From positions 620,001 to 684,000 of the forward strand of contig KQ964252.1 in assembly GCA_001566295.1 (NCBI GenBank): DNA of 64,000 nucleotides, written 5' to 3'. Positions within the stretch are counted from its first letter, which is position 1. The number at the start of each line of letters is the position of its first letter. Below are positions 46,001 through 57,527 of the stretch, piece after piece. Both the position numbers and the translations under genes were made by a program. Source of the stretch: Microdochium bolleyi. Taxonomy: Eukaryota > Ascomycota > Sordariomycetes > Xylariales > Microdochiaceae. The notes beneath the pieces were generated by a model that worked only from the letters and a program-made list of their open reading frames with translations, did not search any database and had not been told where the DNA came from.

Positions 46001-48408
46001 ATCAATATGAACCTTCTGAGCCTGCCAATGTGCCAGCCACACGCTGACCTCTACCCTCAATGGATCTCTGGTCATGGGCTTCGACAAGAGATGGGCGTTT
46101 CCGGAGATATGCTCAAGAGTGCTCCTGCGAAAGCTGCCATAGTAAGACCTGTAGCTACCGCAGTAGCGTCACCGCCTGGTTGATGGATACGAGCGGAGTC
46201 TTGACCGTGCGAAACAACTTCGTGGACGTTATGCTGGTGTTCTATCGGGTTTGTCCATCTGACACTGTCTCGGCTTCGAGAGTATGAGGACTCCAATAAT
46301 GAAACCGGTGTGACGGGTTACGAGGAGGCGTGGTGGGCTTCAGGCCACACGAGTAGGCTGTCGAGCGTAGACAACAAATCGAGGCAGTGAAATGAACTAA
46401 TCGCTGTATGTGGAATGGAGTGGATCATGTAGCGGATACGCAATTCTCAATGTGACCAGTCGTGCGACGCCGTCATACACCATCTCGGTCTCGCAAGGTT
46501 GTCGTCCCGCTAGGGGTCTTCATGGTGTGCTGTCAAGCAAACTGTGGAGGCAGGGGTATTGATGAGATGTCCGTGCCGATCTTGTCTTCTGGCAGGGTCA
46601 AGAAAGATTGGCGGCGCGACCGTGTGAATCTTGTCGAATGTGCTTCCAGCACAAGCATGCTACAAACACGCCAATGCTGGAGTCCATGGCGCGATAGCTA
46701 TCCGGCGGTCTTCACAAGACAAGCGCTGAAGGAATATCATCTCAAAGAGAGGCGCAGGCGGCGCGATGTCACGCTCCTCGTTCGTGCGGTGTGACCCGTC
46801 GCTGATCAAGCCATTTGGGAGGATGCGCGGAATTGTATCGTACCATGTTACGGAGTATCAGTATCAAATCACTTCGCCATGTGGATTCACGCTGTCGGCA
46901 TGAACTCCACAAGTCTGCGGTCCGCCTTCCCACCTTAGACGCTGCACCTGAAGGCGAGTCCAAAGAGATGAGGCGAGACTGGCGGATATGCCTGTCGCCG
47001 CCATCAAATCAAATGAACTGCAAATGGTGTATTGCCGTGCCGAGTCGTGTCGCTCCTTGCTCACCACCGCGGGCCAGCTTTGCAGAATAAACGGGACTGG
47101 CGGCAGAGAACAGGGGAGACGGCGAGTGCACTGCGATCGCCTGTGTCCCGTTGATTGCGGGCTTGTCATGCTGGGCGTGCGAGCCGCACGGATACTTCGA
47201 AGTGGTTGATAGCTCTGGCCCCTCGATACCGTAGTCACGGCTGTCGGCAACGAGCGTGACGCCCCGGAACGGAGGGCGATAGACAACTGGCTGGTCGAAG
47301 CCCCTCGGCCCATGGCGGACCCTGGGTCTGGCGCCAGGTGAATACGCGCAGTTAGTCGGCCGAGACGGCGTGGCAAGTTTCTTCGTCAGGGTCGGCTGGA
47401 CGCGGAGCAGCAGCTTGGGCGCGTCTGCATAGCGGCCGTGTGGAGATGGGACAGAAGAGCCACGGATGGTCCTGGACGCTGCTCAATTGATTGTTGGTAG
47501 CTGAAGCGCACGCCTTGGCCCTTCAGGTGGACAGATGGTTTGGCAAGACATTCGAGGACCAGACTGGCCACCGCCGAGTTGTGAAATCGGATGGATGCCC
47601 CTTCCAAGAGGACGATGTACGGCTCCACTCGCCGGAGACCGGCGAGACTGGCGACCACAACCAACCATGAATGCTCTCAGCCAGCGATCATCGCTGCTTC
47701 CGCAGGCAAGAGTGGCCACGCTGGGAAAGCTCTGAGGATCTGGTTGCAAATGGCACAATTTTTTGAGTCTTTCACTGTCGGGCTAGTCTGGCCTGACTGG
47801 GTTGGTGCACAGAGGTGGCAGGAACGCTCGTAGTTGTGCTGGACGCTCGACGGGTCCTGTTGACAGGGCATCTAGTCATCTCGTCCGTCCCTCTCGAATG
47901 CACCAAGATGCTCGAGCATCTCCGGCGGACAATCCACACGCCAGCCATGCATGGCAGATCCCCACAGCCTGCAATTCCAATCCTCTTGTCTCGTCTCGAC
48001 TTCCCTCCTTTCAAAAGACCGGGCATCCCCCAATCTTTCTCCTGCAGAGCATCAACGCTCTCTCTCTGGCCCGACACGTCTGGGGCCGCTCTCGTTCGCA
48101 CGGTCACTACTTGCCCGAAGCCCGACTGCTCATTGCTCAATGTGTCGACATTGCCAGGCCAGACACTCGCGCAGCTTGATTCGCAGCCCCTTCCTTGTGG
48201 CAAGCGGTCTCGTCGCAAGGGGTAGCCCGAGCTTGAGATAACCGGACAACGCCCAGACCTTGGGCGTACGCGAACTGGAGAGGATCACACCCCAGGACCC
48301 CTCAAGCAAGATTTCGGAAGCCGGCCCTTGGTGCAGTAGCCTACTGCGTACACCACTCCCCGTTGGACTTCTTCTGCCCACGACACCCAGCACTGCTGAG
48401 AACCGGCC
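43040..48408. other. 5.4-kb gene-free region
   Basis: No frame has a recognisable domain or supported exon structure. Small low-complexity spots are a C10 run at about 44399-44408 and CAGG units at 44220-44236. The right end should contain the promoter and leader of the 48409 gene. No tRNA-like cloverleaf was found. Confidence 0.45.
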
Positions 48409-50880
48409 ATGGCGAGCTTCGGGCGATCCTTCAAGCCGACATCGTACCTCTCGTCTATGGCAGCAGCACGACGGCCAGCCATGCCAGGCAGGAGCCTGTC
48501 CAACACCTCAGCCCGCGACAAGTCGTCCGACTCGTGCCCGTCATCGCCTGGCCCGCTGCTCTCACCAGGCGACTACCGACAAGACGACATTGTCTTTTCT
48601 CCACGATCCTCCCCGCCGAACCCACCGCTGGACTCGCAATCGCGAGAACCGTCTCCGGGATTGTATGGCGGCCACCTGATGCCCACTGCTAGCGGTAAGT
48701 GTTTCGGTCATTATTATTCATAGTTCCAGAGCCCTCTGTCCACCTCTCGCATCTCCTCTGCACGAGTCATTTCGAGCGACACGCAATCTGGTATGGCGTA
48801 GCGTGGCCCCAGCAGTCTGGTTCCGCCCGTCGACCATTAGCAGATCCCATCTACGTCAAACGGCACGGGCCAAACGCGTGCTGGCTCGTGGTGACGACTG
48901 CCCATCTCCCAGCAAGCAAGTGCTACCAGACTCTTACCCAAGTGTCAAGCCGGGGATGAGCATGATACGTCTTCGTTGTCCCGCGCGCTCGGGACGGCGG
49001 CACAATGCAAGCCACATTCCTCGCACGATGTCAGCCCAAGCCATTCGCGGCGAGCGCCAGCACGCGAGCTCCAGTCGCCAGCCACACCCGAGGAGCCGAG
49101 AAGGCGGGGTCGGTTTCATTAGGGTGGGCTGGCAGAGGGGCTCGGGGCTGTCAGCCTCCGTTGCTTTGCGAGCGCACGCAAGCAGTCATGATGATGCCTG
49201 GAGCAGGGAACATCGTCGCCGTTGGTGCTTGCCCCCAGACCCCTACCGGGGCCAAACCTTGGAATCCACGTTCAAAGCCATGTCCGGGCCCTTTTCTCCA
49301 AGGTTTCGCGCGGTCCTGCTGGCAGTGCCACCTGATTGCACGGGCAGCTCGGGCTTTGCCCCTGGCTGCGAGACCACTGGCAGCGCTCGCCACCAATGCA
49401 GCCGGCGTCCCGATGTGCGCGCAGCGGGCCCTGCCGGCGGGTGGCGCCTGTCTCAATAGAGATGGCGACTGGGGCTCTCTTGTCTGTTTTCTGCCTCTCG
49501 CGTCGCCGGCCTTGCGTCATTGTCTGCTGCCAGCCCTTGCACGTCGGTCTTCGTTGTACCCTGCGAGCCCGCCATATCCGCTGTCGTGCCAGGTCACCCG
49601 CGTCAATCATTCACCCTCACAGAGACATCAAAACTGACCAATGCCCGGCTCCATCCTTCTTCGCTCCTTCTAGGCCGAGCCACACTTCATTCACACAAGC
49701 ACGCCGACGACTCTCCCTTCTTCGAGCCGTCCCAGACTCCATTGTCAGCAACCAGCCGACCCATTGCCATCCAGCCGCCTTCAGCCAGCAAGCCCACCAC
49801 CGAAGACGGCACTCCTGCACGCACTCCACCGCCGCCTGCACCGCTTTCTGCTCGTGGCGATCTTCCTGGGTATGTTTCACCTTCTGGTTCTGTGATATCA
49901 GGCCAGCCTTGCACCATTGGCTACGTGCCTGCCTGCTCCAATGTCGATCGCCTACCAGCACAGCCGCGGATTATTCATAGACATTGCGGTCCCCACTGTT
50001 GTCCATCATCAGCACATAAGCCCAAGCCCTCGGCCCTGACCTGACTAACACCACACGCTCCTCTGACAGAGGTTACTTCCCACTACACGAAGAGCAGGCC
50101 AGAACATATCACCCTCATCCTTTTCATTTGGATGCTACAAAAGCACGCAAGCGATCGATTCAGATCGCTCACAGAGACTCGCAGTCACCCAGCACACTCC
50201 CAACCATCTCCAAGCCAACAGAGTCAAGCTACTTTGCTGCTGCGTCTGCGTCGCCAACCATGGCTCGATCATCAAACCCTCGAGCTTCCGGCATGTCTGC
50301 CGGTTCGTCATCATCAAGAACGACTACTCCCGTAGCCGCGTACAATCCAGGACCATGCTCAGACAATCCCTTGCCTATGGGCAAGTATTATCCTTCCAAT
50401 TATGAGCACCGGAAAGCCGACAAGCATGGCCGCCCATCTACATCTTCAGCGTCTTCCTACACAAGCTATCCCTCCCCATCCAGCCCTCCAACCCTGGACA
50501 ACACGGCAATAGGTCAGCAAAGATACGAATCAGACGCGAAACGAAGGATTCAGCAGTACCAACGGGACATGATCACTCAGGCAACCTTGGCACTCAATGA
50601 TGGTAGCCTTAGCCCTGCTGCGGTGCAGTCTCTACGGTCCATTGGATTTGGAAGCATATCGAGCTCGAACCCGATCAAGCCGAGGCTGGAGCCTCTCGGC
50701 AGCCCTGGACCGGTGACTCCCATGGAACTAGGTGGTTCAGACGGCTATCTCTCTGCCCGTGGAGCAACCGACCATGTGCAGGTCGAAGAGATTGCACGAA
50801 TGATCCGAGCCGAGGACGCAAGGAAGCGGCGAGAAGACGCAATCTCGCCGATCGTGGAGCTAGGACCTGGTATCTTCTGA
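48409..50880 (+). CDS. Conserved fungal disordered protein with a 979-bp intron
   Basis: Three exons, 48409-48694, 49674-49869, 50070-50880; 430 residues. The second intron (200 bp) is well supported by a GACTAACA branch site and a GACAG acceptor, joining DLPG to GYFPLHEEQ. The first (979 bp) joins GTAAGT to TTCTAG in frame, giving MPTASG-RATLHSHKHADDSPFF. The protein is rich in Ser, Pro and Thr throughout. Recognisable conserved pieces are DDSPFFEPSQTPLS, MGKYYPSNYEHR, YESDAKRRIQQYQRDMITQA (a helical segment) and PLGSPGPVTPMEL. I recognise it as a Pezizomycotina-specific family without known function. Exon 1 is less certain than exons 2-3, and an alternative first exon inside the long intron is possible. 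Confidence 0.75.
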
Positions 50881-51741
50881 TAGCCACCGCCCGTGGCCAT
50901 GCATGACTCAGCACGACCAGTCGAACATGCCAAAGTCGGCCGCATTCTAGCCTCGGATGCGATGCGCTTTGGTTACTACGGGTTCCTGATTTTTTGGGGA
51001 GGGGGGGCTTTCAACAGCCATCAAAACATTGCGATCTGATTTCAGTATGCATCATCCAAGGCCAAGTCTTGAGAACGGCGAAGGGGGCTCTTTAGAAGGG
51101 GAGAGTGGTGTGGGTCGTGTGACACCGACAACCACGCTCTGAGACCACTGCTCCTGGATTCCTGGCGTTTATTTCTTGCTTTCCTACATATTACATCTTG
51201 GCGTCAATTCGGTGTATGATATCCCCCACGAGTTGACCACTACCGGTACTGTATGTCTTCGCAGCATCGCGGAGACGGTCACTCTGTTCTTTCGTTACAG
51301 GTCGCTCGTTTGTCAATTTAGAAAAAATAGAAGCAGAGTCATCCGGGGCATCTGCTACGGAGCAGAGCTATCCCAACAAGGTCGTTGATGAGAGTTAGGA
51401 TTGAAGTAGTCGCGGCACTGTTCCAACGTCAAATCAAAAGAAGAGACTGCATCATTACTTATACCGTCTGATTGATCTGGGTGGCGCGACTGGCAAATAC
51501 GTATACGGTAGCACAAGCGCGAAAGGGTTGTGCGCGAGCGATGTACCGCGTAGGCATATGCTGAAAGCCACGTCCGGCTAAACCAATACATAAACTTTAC
51601 ACATCATATTCCTACTGGCCTCATCTGCGTATCACGCTATCGCTAACTTTTCTCATGCTAAGGAGGAAAAGAATGTCATCCACCGTGTTTTCCATATGTG
51701 CATACCTCCCGTCCCGTGGAGTGGCTCTGTCGCTTGTCAAA
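50881..51741. other. Convergent 3' region
   Basis: Probable 3' UTRs of the disordered-protein gene and the BAR-SH3 gene. A G-rich run (GGGGAGGGGGGG) lies near 50996-51007. No gene was seen. Confidence 0.5.
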
Positions 51742-53385
51742 TTACTCTGGACGGCAGTAGTTCGCTGGGAAGCTGCCTACAATACCTCCGACCTCACCCT
51801 CCCACCAGTCCTGGTCCGTCGCTGTCTTCTTCACGATCCTGATGCGGTCACCCTCCTGGAATGAGAGGTCGCCTGACCCCTGGCTCGAGTACGAATACAG
51901 GGCGACGACATGCTCTGCGGGTGGGACCGCTCTGGGTTTGGGTTTCGTCGGTGGAGGGGGAGGCGGCTTCTTCTTCGCTGCTGCTGCTGATGCGTGGCTG
52001 GATGTGGGAGTGGCTGTGTTGCTTGAGTAGGACGATGGGGAGCGGCCGAAGTAGTCATTCCCTGTCGCCGCGCCTCCGGGTGTGTATGATGTGCGCGTGG
52101 TGACGGCGGACAGCGTGCTTGTGCCAGATGCTGGTGCCACCGCACCCTGGCCAAGACGCGAGGCGGTGGTGAAATCTGTTGCCATACCAGAAGAGAAACT
52201 GGGCTTTTTGGTCATGTCAGGCCTTGGGCTCAGCGTTGATGCCGAGGGTATGCGATTGGGCCTAGCTGGGATGGTGGTCTTGTTACTGGCTATGAGACTT
52301 GCCGACGTTGTCCGACGCAGGCTGTCTTCAGACGGGGCATCATAGGCTGGAGCTGTTGGCCGTCTAGACACTGACAGTGCAGTGGAGTCTGAACTGCCCT
52401 GCTTCGTTGCCAGCCGAGCCCCTCGGCCTGCAACCACGCACGAAAGTGCCTCGATCTGAGACTTTATTGGGTCGTTGTCCGAAGTCCACATCTCGACTAC
52501 ATTATCCATGCCAGGTGGAGGCAGTGGGAAATGAAAGTCCTCACAATATGTGTGAAGCGTGGTATAATACATGCCGAGCAGCTGGTTCTGGATCATCACG
52601 AGAGTCGACAGCACGGGCGGGAGCATGCTGAAAGTGGCAGCAATCATGGGCGGCAGAATCTCCTTGAGACGTGCGTCGACTTCGTGAAAGGCCTGAGGTG
52701 TCTTGTTAGTTGTGTCCGCGTTAAAACAGTCTCGCCCAGCGTGCAAAAGTAAGTCTTACATCTGATCTGGGCCCGAGCTCAGCCTCGGCCTTTGCGAGGC
52801 TCTTTTCGTCCTTTGGCGAACGGCTCGGCTTGCGCTGCAGCTTGGTCACCTCCGTCTGGATGTTCTCATAGTCGAGGCGCAGCTTCTCGCGCTTCTTGAT
52901 GGTCTTGCGGACTGGCGCGATGCTCTCTCTGGCTTCCGAGACTGGCTTGACGACCTTGGCGTCCACGGCCTCGATCTCTTCAAGCAGATCAGTCTTGAGG
53001 TCGTTGTAAGCTTCTCTTAGCTTGAGGGTGCGCTCAAGCAACAGCTCCGGTGTTGCAGTGTGGGGCCTGTCGTTCTCATCAGCGGCACCAACAATGGGAT
53101 CGTAGAGACTCTCTAGCTCTGTCACGATGCCAAGTTGAGCGTGAGCCAACGCTATCCATGCTGCTCGCCATGAGCCGACCTGCTCTGCAAGCTGAAATAA
53201 ATGTGGTAGTCAATTGTTAGTTAGGACCCAACAGTATGGAGAAGAGGGGGCAAGCAAGGAAAGGACCATACCCTGGCGAGCAATTGCTCCGCGTCATCGT
53301 AGTCCTTGAGCAGCACGGCAGTTTTGGCGTTATCGCCAGGGCTCTTCTGCATCATGCGCCCAATGGAGCGCTGCATGGATTGCAT
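51742..53385 (-). CDS. BAR-SH3 adaptor protein (amphiphysin/Rvs167-like)
   Basis: Three exons: 53385-53272, 53191-52760, 52692-51742; 498 residues. The N-terminal half is a helical BAR-type domain: AVLLKDYDDAEQLLAR-LAEQVGSWRAAW, ESLYDPIVG, LREAYNDLKTDLLEEIEAVD, and a basic KTIKKREKLRLDYENIQ helix. This fold dimerises and senses or bends membranes. The middle (about 300-430) is Ser/Thr/Pro rich with poly-Pro (KKKPPPPPPTKPKP). The C-terminal SH3 domain (VVALYSYSSQGSGDLSFQEG ... DWWEGEV ... SFPANYC, about 438-498) binds proline-rich partners. Related fungal proteins work in endocytosis and actin patch function. The N-terminus MQSMQRSIGRMMQKSP differs from canonical Rvs167, so it is probably the second BAR-SH3 class of filamentous fungi. 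Confidence 0.9.
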
Positions 53386-54455
53386 CGTGACAGATGTTAT
53401 GCTCGCACGCTGCCAATTGGCGGCTCTTCTGGATCGAGAGGGGTAGACGTGACTCCAGGCAGCCGACCGACTGGTGAAGACGCAACAATGTTCAAGAAAA
53501 TGTCGAGCTGGGGATCTCAAACACCAACCCCATGTGTGGCGTGAAGGGGCGACGCAATCACGAAGCCGTTGTAGCCGGCACGGTACTAGCTCGACGGGGC
53601 GTCTCGTTGCAAGGTTGGTGCTTGTGCCAGGCTGGCGCGTGGCAGTGCCTCGCGTGGAGGTGAGGGAGGACAAGCAGTGGAGAGAGAGACCCCGTCAGTC
53701 TCCGAGATCTGCAGGCGAGGGCCGGCTGCGTGCTTGACTCAAACGTCACACGCAAACACGTGGAGGGGGATGGACTGTCAGTCGGATGTGCCGACTTTGA
53801 GTCCTGAATCACATCATGATGGCAGGCAGAGGCGGCGTCTTCTACGTACTCTAGAGATTGTCTTGGAGATGGCGGGCCGCGAGCTATTTCGGGCAACCAC
53901 AGCAACGCTAGAACGCACCTTCCCCGACCCGGGCCTGGGTTTCATCTTCCAGTGAGTCAGTGATTCCCGCTTGTCTGTTCGTTTCCGCCCCTCAGATTCA
54001 TGGGAAATACGAGTCCTCTGGCCCGCCGCGCCAGAGAAACATGTCGTTGAATAGTGCTGGCTTGTCCGCCGGGGTTCTTGTACCCTACCTCGGGTCACAA
54101 TTGCTCGCTCCAGCCCTATCGTCATACCAGCTGGCTGAGGTGTGTGTCAGAGCTGGCGGAGGTGACTGCCCACCGGCTGGCGGTGATCCTTCGGGGCCCG
54201 CTAGAGCACTTCGAGCCTAGGGCAGCGGGCAGCTGTTCCCTGACCTGGCTGCACGTGCCTTCGCGTCACTTCACAATCAGCTGAATGCGACCCCACCAAA
54301 AACGCGTGGCGGGCGATGTAGTTGCACGCGCCAGAAAGGGTGCAGGCGACGATATCACGACGCACAGAGGCCTGTGACATCGGCAGACCGACTGCGGAGA
54401 ACCCCCCGAACAGTCTCGAGCATGCACGCGGCCAAGCGGCGGTCGGGGCTCAGAC
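53386..54455. other. Divergent promoter region of the BAR-SH3 and DUF2439 genes
   Basis: No coding frame is supported. It contains the upstream regions of both genes. Confidence 0.5.
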
Positions 54456-57400
54456 ATGCAGAGCTCAGCGCCTACACTCACGGCATCAGCAGCCAGTTCT
54501 GCACCCGTACACGAGTTCGTCTGCCTGTTCACGCATGACCTCCGCCGCAAGAGCAAGCGCTGGCAAGACGGCCGGCTAAAGTATCATACTTTCAACAACC
54601 GTGTGGTGGTTCACGACGAGAGGGGCAACTTCGTTGGCGACACGCACTGGCGGGAGGAGTACAGACTCAGTGATGGCGATGAGCTAACTCTCGACCGTGG
54701 CGGTGTCATTGTTCAAGTCAACGAGCGTGTCTCTACTCGCAACCAGGATCTGTCAGAGCTTGTCGACAAGAGGATACAAGAGAAGGCCGAGCGCCAATTG
54801 GCTGCAGCTGCTCGAATTCCGGCATTCCCACGCCCTGCACCATCTGGCCTCCCTACACCTACGAGATCTCTTTACTCCCAGCCAAGCTCGAGGCCACTTC
54901 ATCAAGTCGTCGGCACCCCGGCTGGACCAATCGGGCGTGCAGTAATCCCTACAGATTCGCCCTTCGAGCAGAGGCAGAAACTAGCTTCGGTCTCTCGTGA
55001 GGAGCCCTCACCCGCCGCAAAGAGACAAAGGCGAGCGATCAGCCCGCCGAGCAAGCACGGCTATGCTCAGAGTCTTTTCGGGGCGACACTCTCACTCTCG
55101 AGCCAGCCTCTGAGTAGCGCACCACTGCGTGTCCGCCATGTGAACACTTCAACGGCTCATCAAACACCGGTCGATCTTTCGTCCTCCCCAGCGGAACACG
55201 AGAAGGACTCGGGGAATGGCCCTTTGGAAGCTCCGAGGCCACCCAATACTTATGGGAAGAGTATCGCCACTGGCTCAATGGGCATTCAGGCCAGAGAGGC
55301 ACTACCGAGCCTGCTTCAGACCAAACCGCAAGAACGAATCCCACCTAAAGTGCGAACATTAGCGCCCTCTAAACCCTCAGCACTAGACGAAGCAGACGAG
55401 ATATCCTCTAGACCCCGTGCCAAGAAAACTCAGACGAAAGTCAAGAAACGGACATTGGCGGCTCTGCATGAGTCGCTCGATCGGCATACAGATCCACCCT
55501 TTGTCTCGATTTACAATTCTGGCGAGGGAGAAGAGATCATTGAGATACAGTCCTCGAACGAAAATGCACTCCCCAAGCCCTCCAATACGAAGAAATCGAG
55601 GAGCCAAGTTACAGAGACATCAAAGGCCAGAAAGTCCAAGGCCCCGCCCAAGGTCTCAGACGGCTCCGTGCACGTCCAGAGTGATGCTCGGCCACACGAT
55701 GCCTCCATTGAGCCTACAGCTCGACCTGACAGATCCTCAAGCTCGGCACAAGCGCCGACGGATACCGAATCTGACAAACCGAGGACAGAGCTCCGCATCA
55801 AATCTCGAAAAAAGAGAGGCTTGTTGATGCTTACAGAAGACAATACCGGAACACGTAGCAAGGGCAGGCTGAAACGCAGCCCCGCGATACCTCAAGCCGA
55901 GGAGAACCCATCTAGAGAGACTTTTGATCCTAGAATCGAAAGAAAGCGCGATGCTCCGCACGAAGACCCGCCTAGCCTCAGGAGAAAACGGAAAATCACA
56001 CTGCCAGAGAAGCACGCCGTGAATGATGAGCGATACAATCATTCACCAGATGCTAGTCCACAGGAGGAGGTTCGTGGAATACAACCGGTCTACACACCAG
56101 CCCCTGCTCCTCGACACCAGAAAGCCACGGTCGATGATGTGGCACAAAGCGTTCCGTATTGGGACGACGTCGTATCCGATGATGATATCCCCGAAGACAT
56201 AGACCTAGGAGGAAGGCGCGATGTGGCTCTCTGCCCCGAAACACAGCCGGGCACCACTCGGGATCGTGGCACAAGCAAGGCGAAACTCTTCTCGGCGCCA
56301 CGGCTTGGACGTTTTGCGCGGAAAGACATCAAAAGCAAAGAAGTGTTCGGGCTCCAGTTTGACGACGACGGCATGCCAGACCTTAGCTTTATCGCAGGTA
56401 TGAATGCCGACCAGGCGATTCCTAGCCCGGACCCGCAGGTAGCACAGCCCGAGGAGTTGACAGTCGTTGACAACACTGCGGTGCAAGATTGCAGCGATTC
56501 GGCGCTGCCAGCGGATATCCAGGGAATGCCAGTGTCAGTACCTGCGGAAAACTCCGGCACCCCTGTGCCATGCCGCAAAGAAACTGGTTCAGCGCAAAGA
56601 GATTGCCTGAATGCTGTGGGGACGCAGTCTGTCTGCACAGCTCCGGCAGCTGCCGTCTGCTTAGGAAAGCTGGACACGATTCCCGACGAACGGGTCCTGA
56701 ATCATGACATAACTGGCTCTCGGTCTGAATTGCCACCAGCTTCGGATGCGACACCTATCCGCGTAAGCACTGGCCCGGACCCCGATGAGACAGTGGCAAC
56801 CGGATCATCTGCGAGCGCAGCCATCTCAATCGTTGACCCTGCCACCGAGTTACCCACAGAAGCCCCGAAGCAATCTCACCCTGAGATACTCCAAGCAAGC
56901 CCGGATGTTGTTTCAAATGCGATGGCCGGGACGGCACCAGTTGCAGGTTCTCCTGCAAGTCTTTATGCAGGCCGCGTCTCTACAGAACTAGAGCTAGTGC
57001 CAGTCCTGGCGATAGGACCAGTCTCAGCGACACAACAAGCACCGGCGAGAGAACCAGTCTCAGAACCAACGTTAAAGCCAGCACCTGAACCTCTTCCAGA
57101 GCGAGCACCAGCATCAGCGCCGGTCACAGCACCGGAGAAAGCAGTCTTGCCTAGTTCTGTGGACTCGGGCGAACAAAGTCGTCCATCGGGTGTCACAAAG
57201 CCAGCGCCGATTGCTGAAGCCGTTGCAAGGGTCAACCAGCCCTTCGTGGCTCCGAGACTTGTCAACCCGGCGACCAGAGGCAAAAAAGCGGCCCGGCCTT
57301 CCGATGCCGCTGGGCAGACACCTCAATGCCACCTCCCTGCAGATCATAACCTGCAGACGACTAGTGGTCTGTCAAGACTCAGGAACGTTTATGGGAAACC

Positions 57401-57527
57401 CAGCCTGACCAGAAGCACAAGCGCTCTTAGCAATACAGCAGCGGCACAACCCACGTTCACCAGAGCGAACGGTGGCCCTTGGAGCCGCGAGGCGTATGAC
57501 TTGTTCGAATATCAGCGCCCAGGCTGA
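54456..57527 (+). CDS. MTE1: DUF2439 / ZGRF1-N domain protein, Mte1/Dbl2-like recombination factor
   Basis: A single exon of 1023 residues. The N-terminal domain (about residues 19-95: EFVCLFTHDLRRKSKRWQDG, TFNNRVVVHDERGNFVGDTHW, then DELTLDRGGVIVQV) is the DUF2439/ZGRF1-like N-terminal domain. In yeast Mte1 and fission yeast Dbl2 this domain protein binds the Mph1/Fml1 helicase and D-loops in homologous recombination. The long middle is disordered, basic in the first half (KKTQTKVKKRTL) and then Pro/Glu/Ala-rich with imperfect repeats such as EPVSEPTLKPAPEPLPERAP near residues 855-890. A short conserved tail, NGGPWSREAYDLFEYQRP, closes the protein. No helicase domain is present. It is longer than Mte1 (about 260 residues), as expected for a filamentous fungus. 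Confidence 0.82.
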   Translation: MQSSAPTLTASAASSAPVHEFVCLFTHDLRRKSKRWQDGRLKYHTFNNRVVVHDERGNFVGDTHWREEYRLSDGDELTLDRGGVIVQVNERVSTRNQDLSELVDKRIQEKAERQLAAAARIPAFPRPAPSGLPTPTRSLYSQPSSRPLHQVVGTPAGPIGRAVIPTDSPFEQRQKLASVSREEPSPAAKRQRRAISPPSKHGYAQSLFGATLSLSSQPLSSAPLRVRHVNTSTAHQTPVDLSSSPAEHEKDSGNGPLEAPRPPNTYGKSIATGSMGIQAREALPSLLQTKPQERIPPKVRTLAPSKPSALDEADEISSRPRAKKTQTKVKKRTLAALHESLDRHTDPPFVSIYNSGEGEEIIEIQSSNENALPKPSNTKKSRSQVTETSKARKSKAPPKVSDGSVHVQSDARPHDASIEPTARPDRSSSSAQAPTDTESDKPRTELRIKSRKKRGLLMLTEDNTGTRSKGRLKRSPAIPQAEENPSRETFDPRIERKRDAPHEDPPSLRRKRKITLPEKHAVNDERYNHSPDASPQEEVRGIQPVYTPAPAPRHQKATVDDVAQSVPYWDDVVSDDDIPEDIDLGGRRDVALCPETQPGTTRDRGTSKAKLFSAPRLGRFARKDIKSKEVFGLQFDDDGMPDLSFIAGMNADQAIPSPDPQVAQPEELTVVDNTAVQDCSDSALPADIQGMPVSVPAENSGTPVPCRKETGSAQRDCLNAVGTQSVCTAPAAAVCLGKLDTIPDERVLNHDITGSRSELPPASDATPIRVSTGPDPDETVATGSSASAAISIVDPATELPTEAPKQSHPEILQASPDVVSNAMAGTAPVAGSPASLYAGRVSTELELVPVLAIGPVSATQQAPAREPVSEPTLKPAPEPLPERAPASAPVTAPEKAVLPSSVDSGEQSRPSGVTKPAPIAEAVARVNQPFVAPRLVNPATRGKKAARPSDAAGQTPQCHLPADHNLQTTSGLSRLRNVYGKPSLTRSTSALSNTAAAQPTFTRANGGPWSREAYDLFEYQRPG

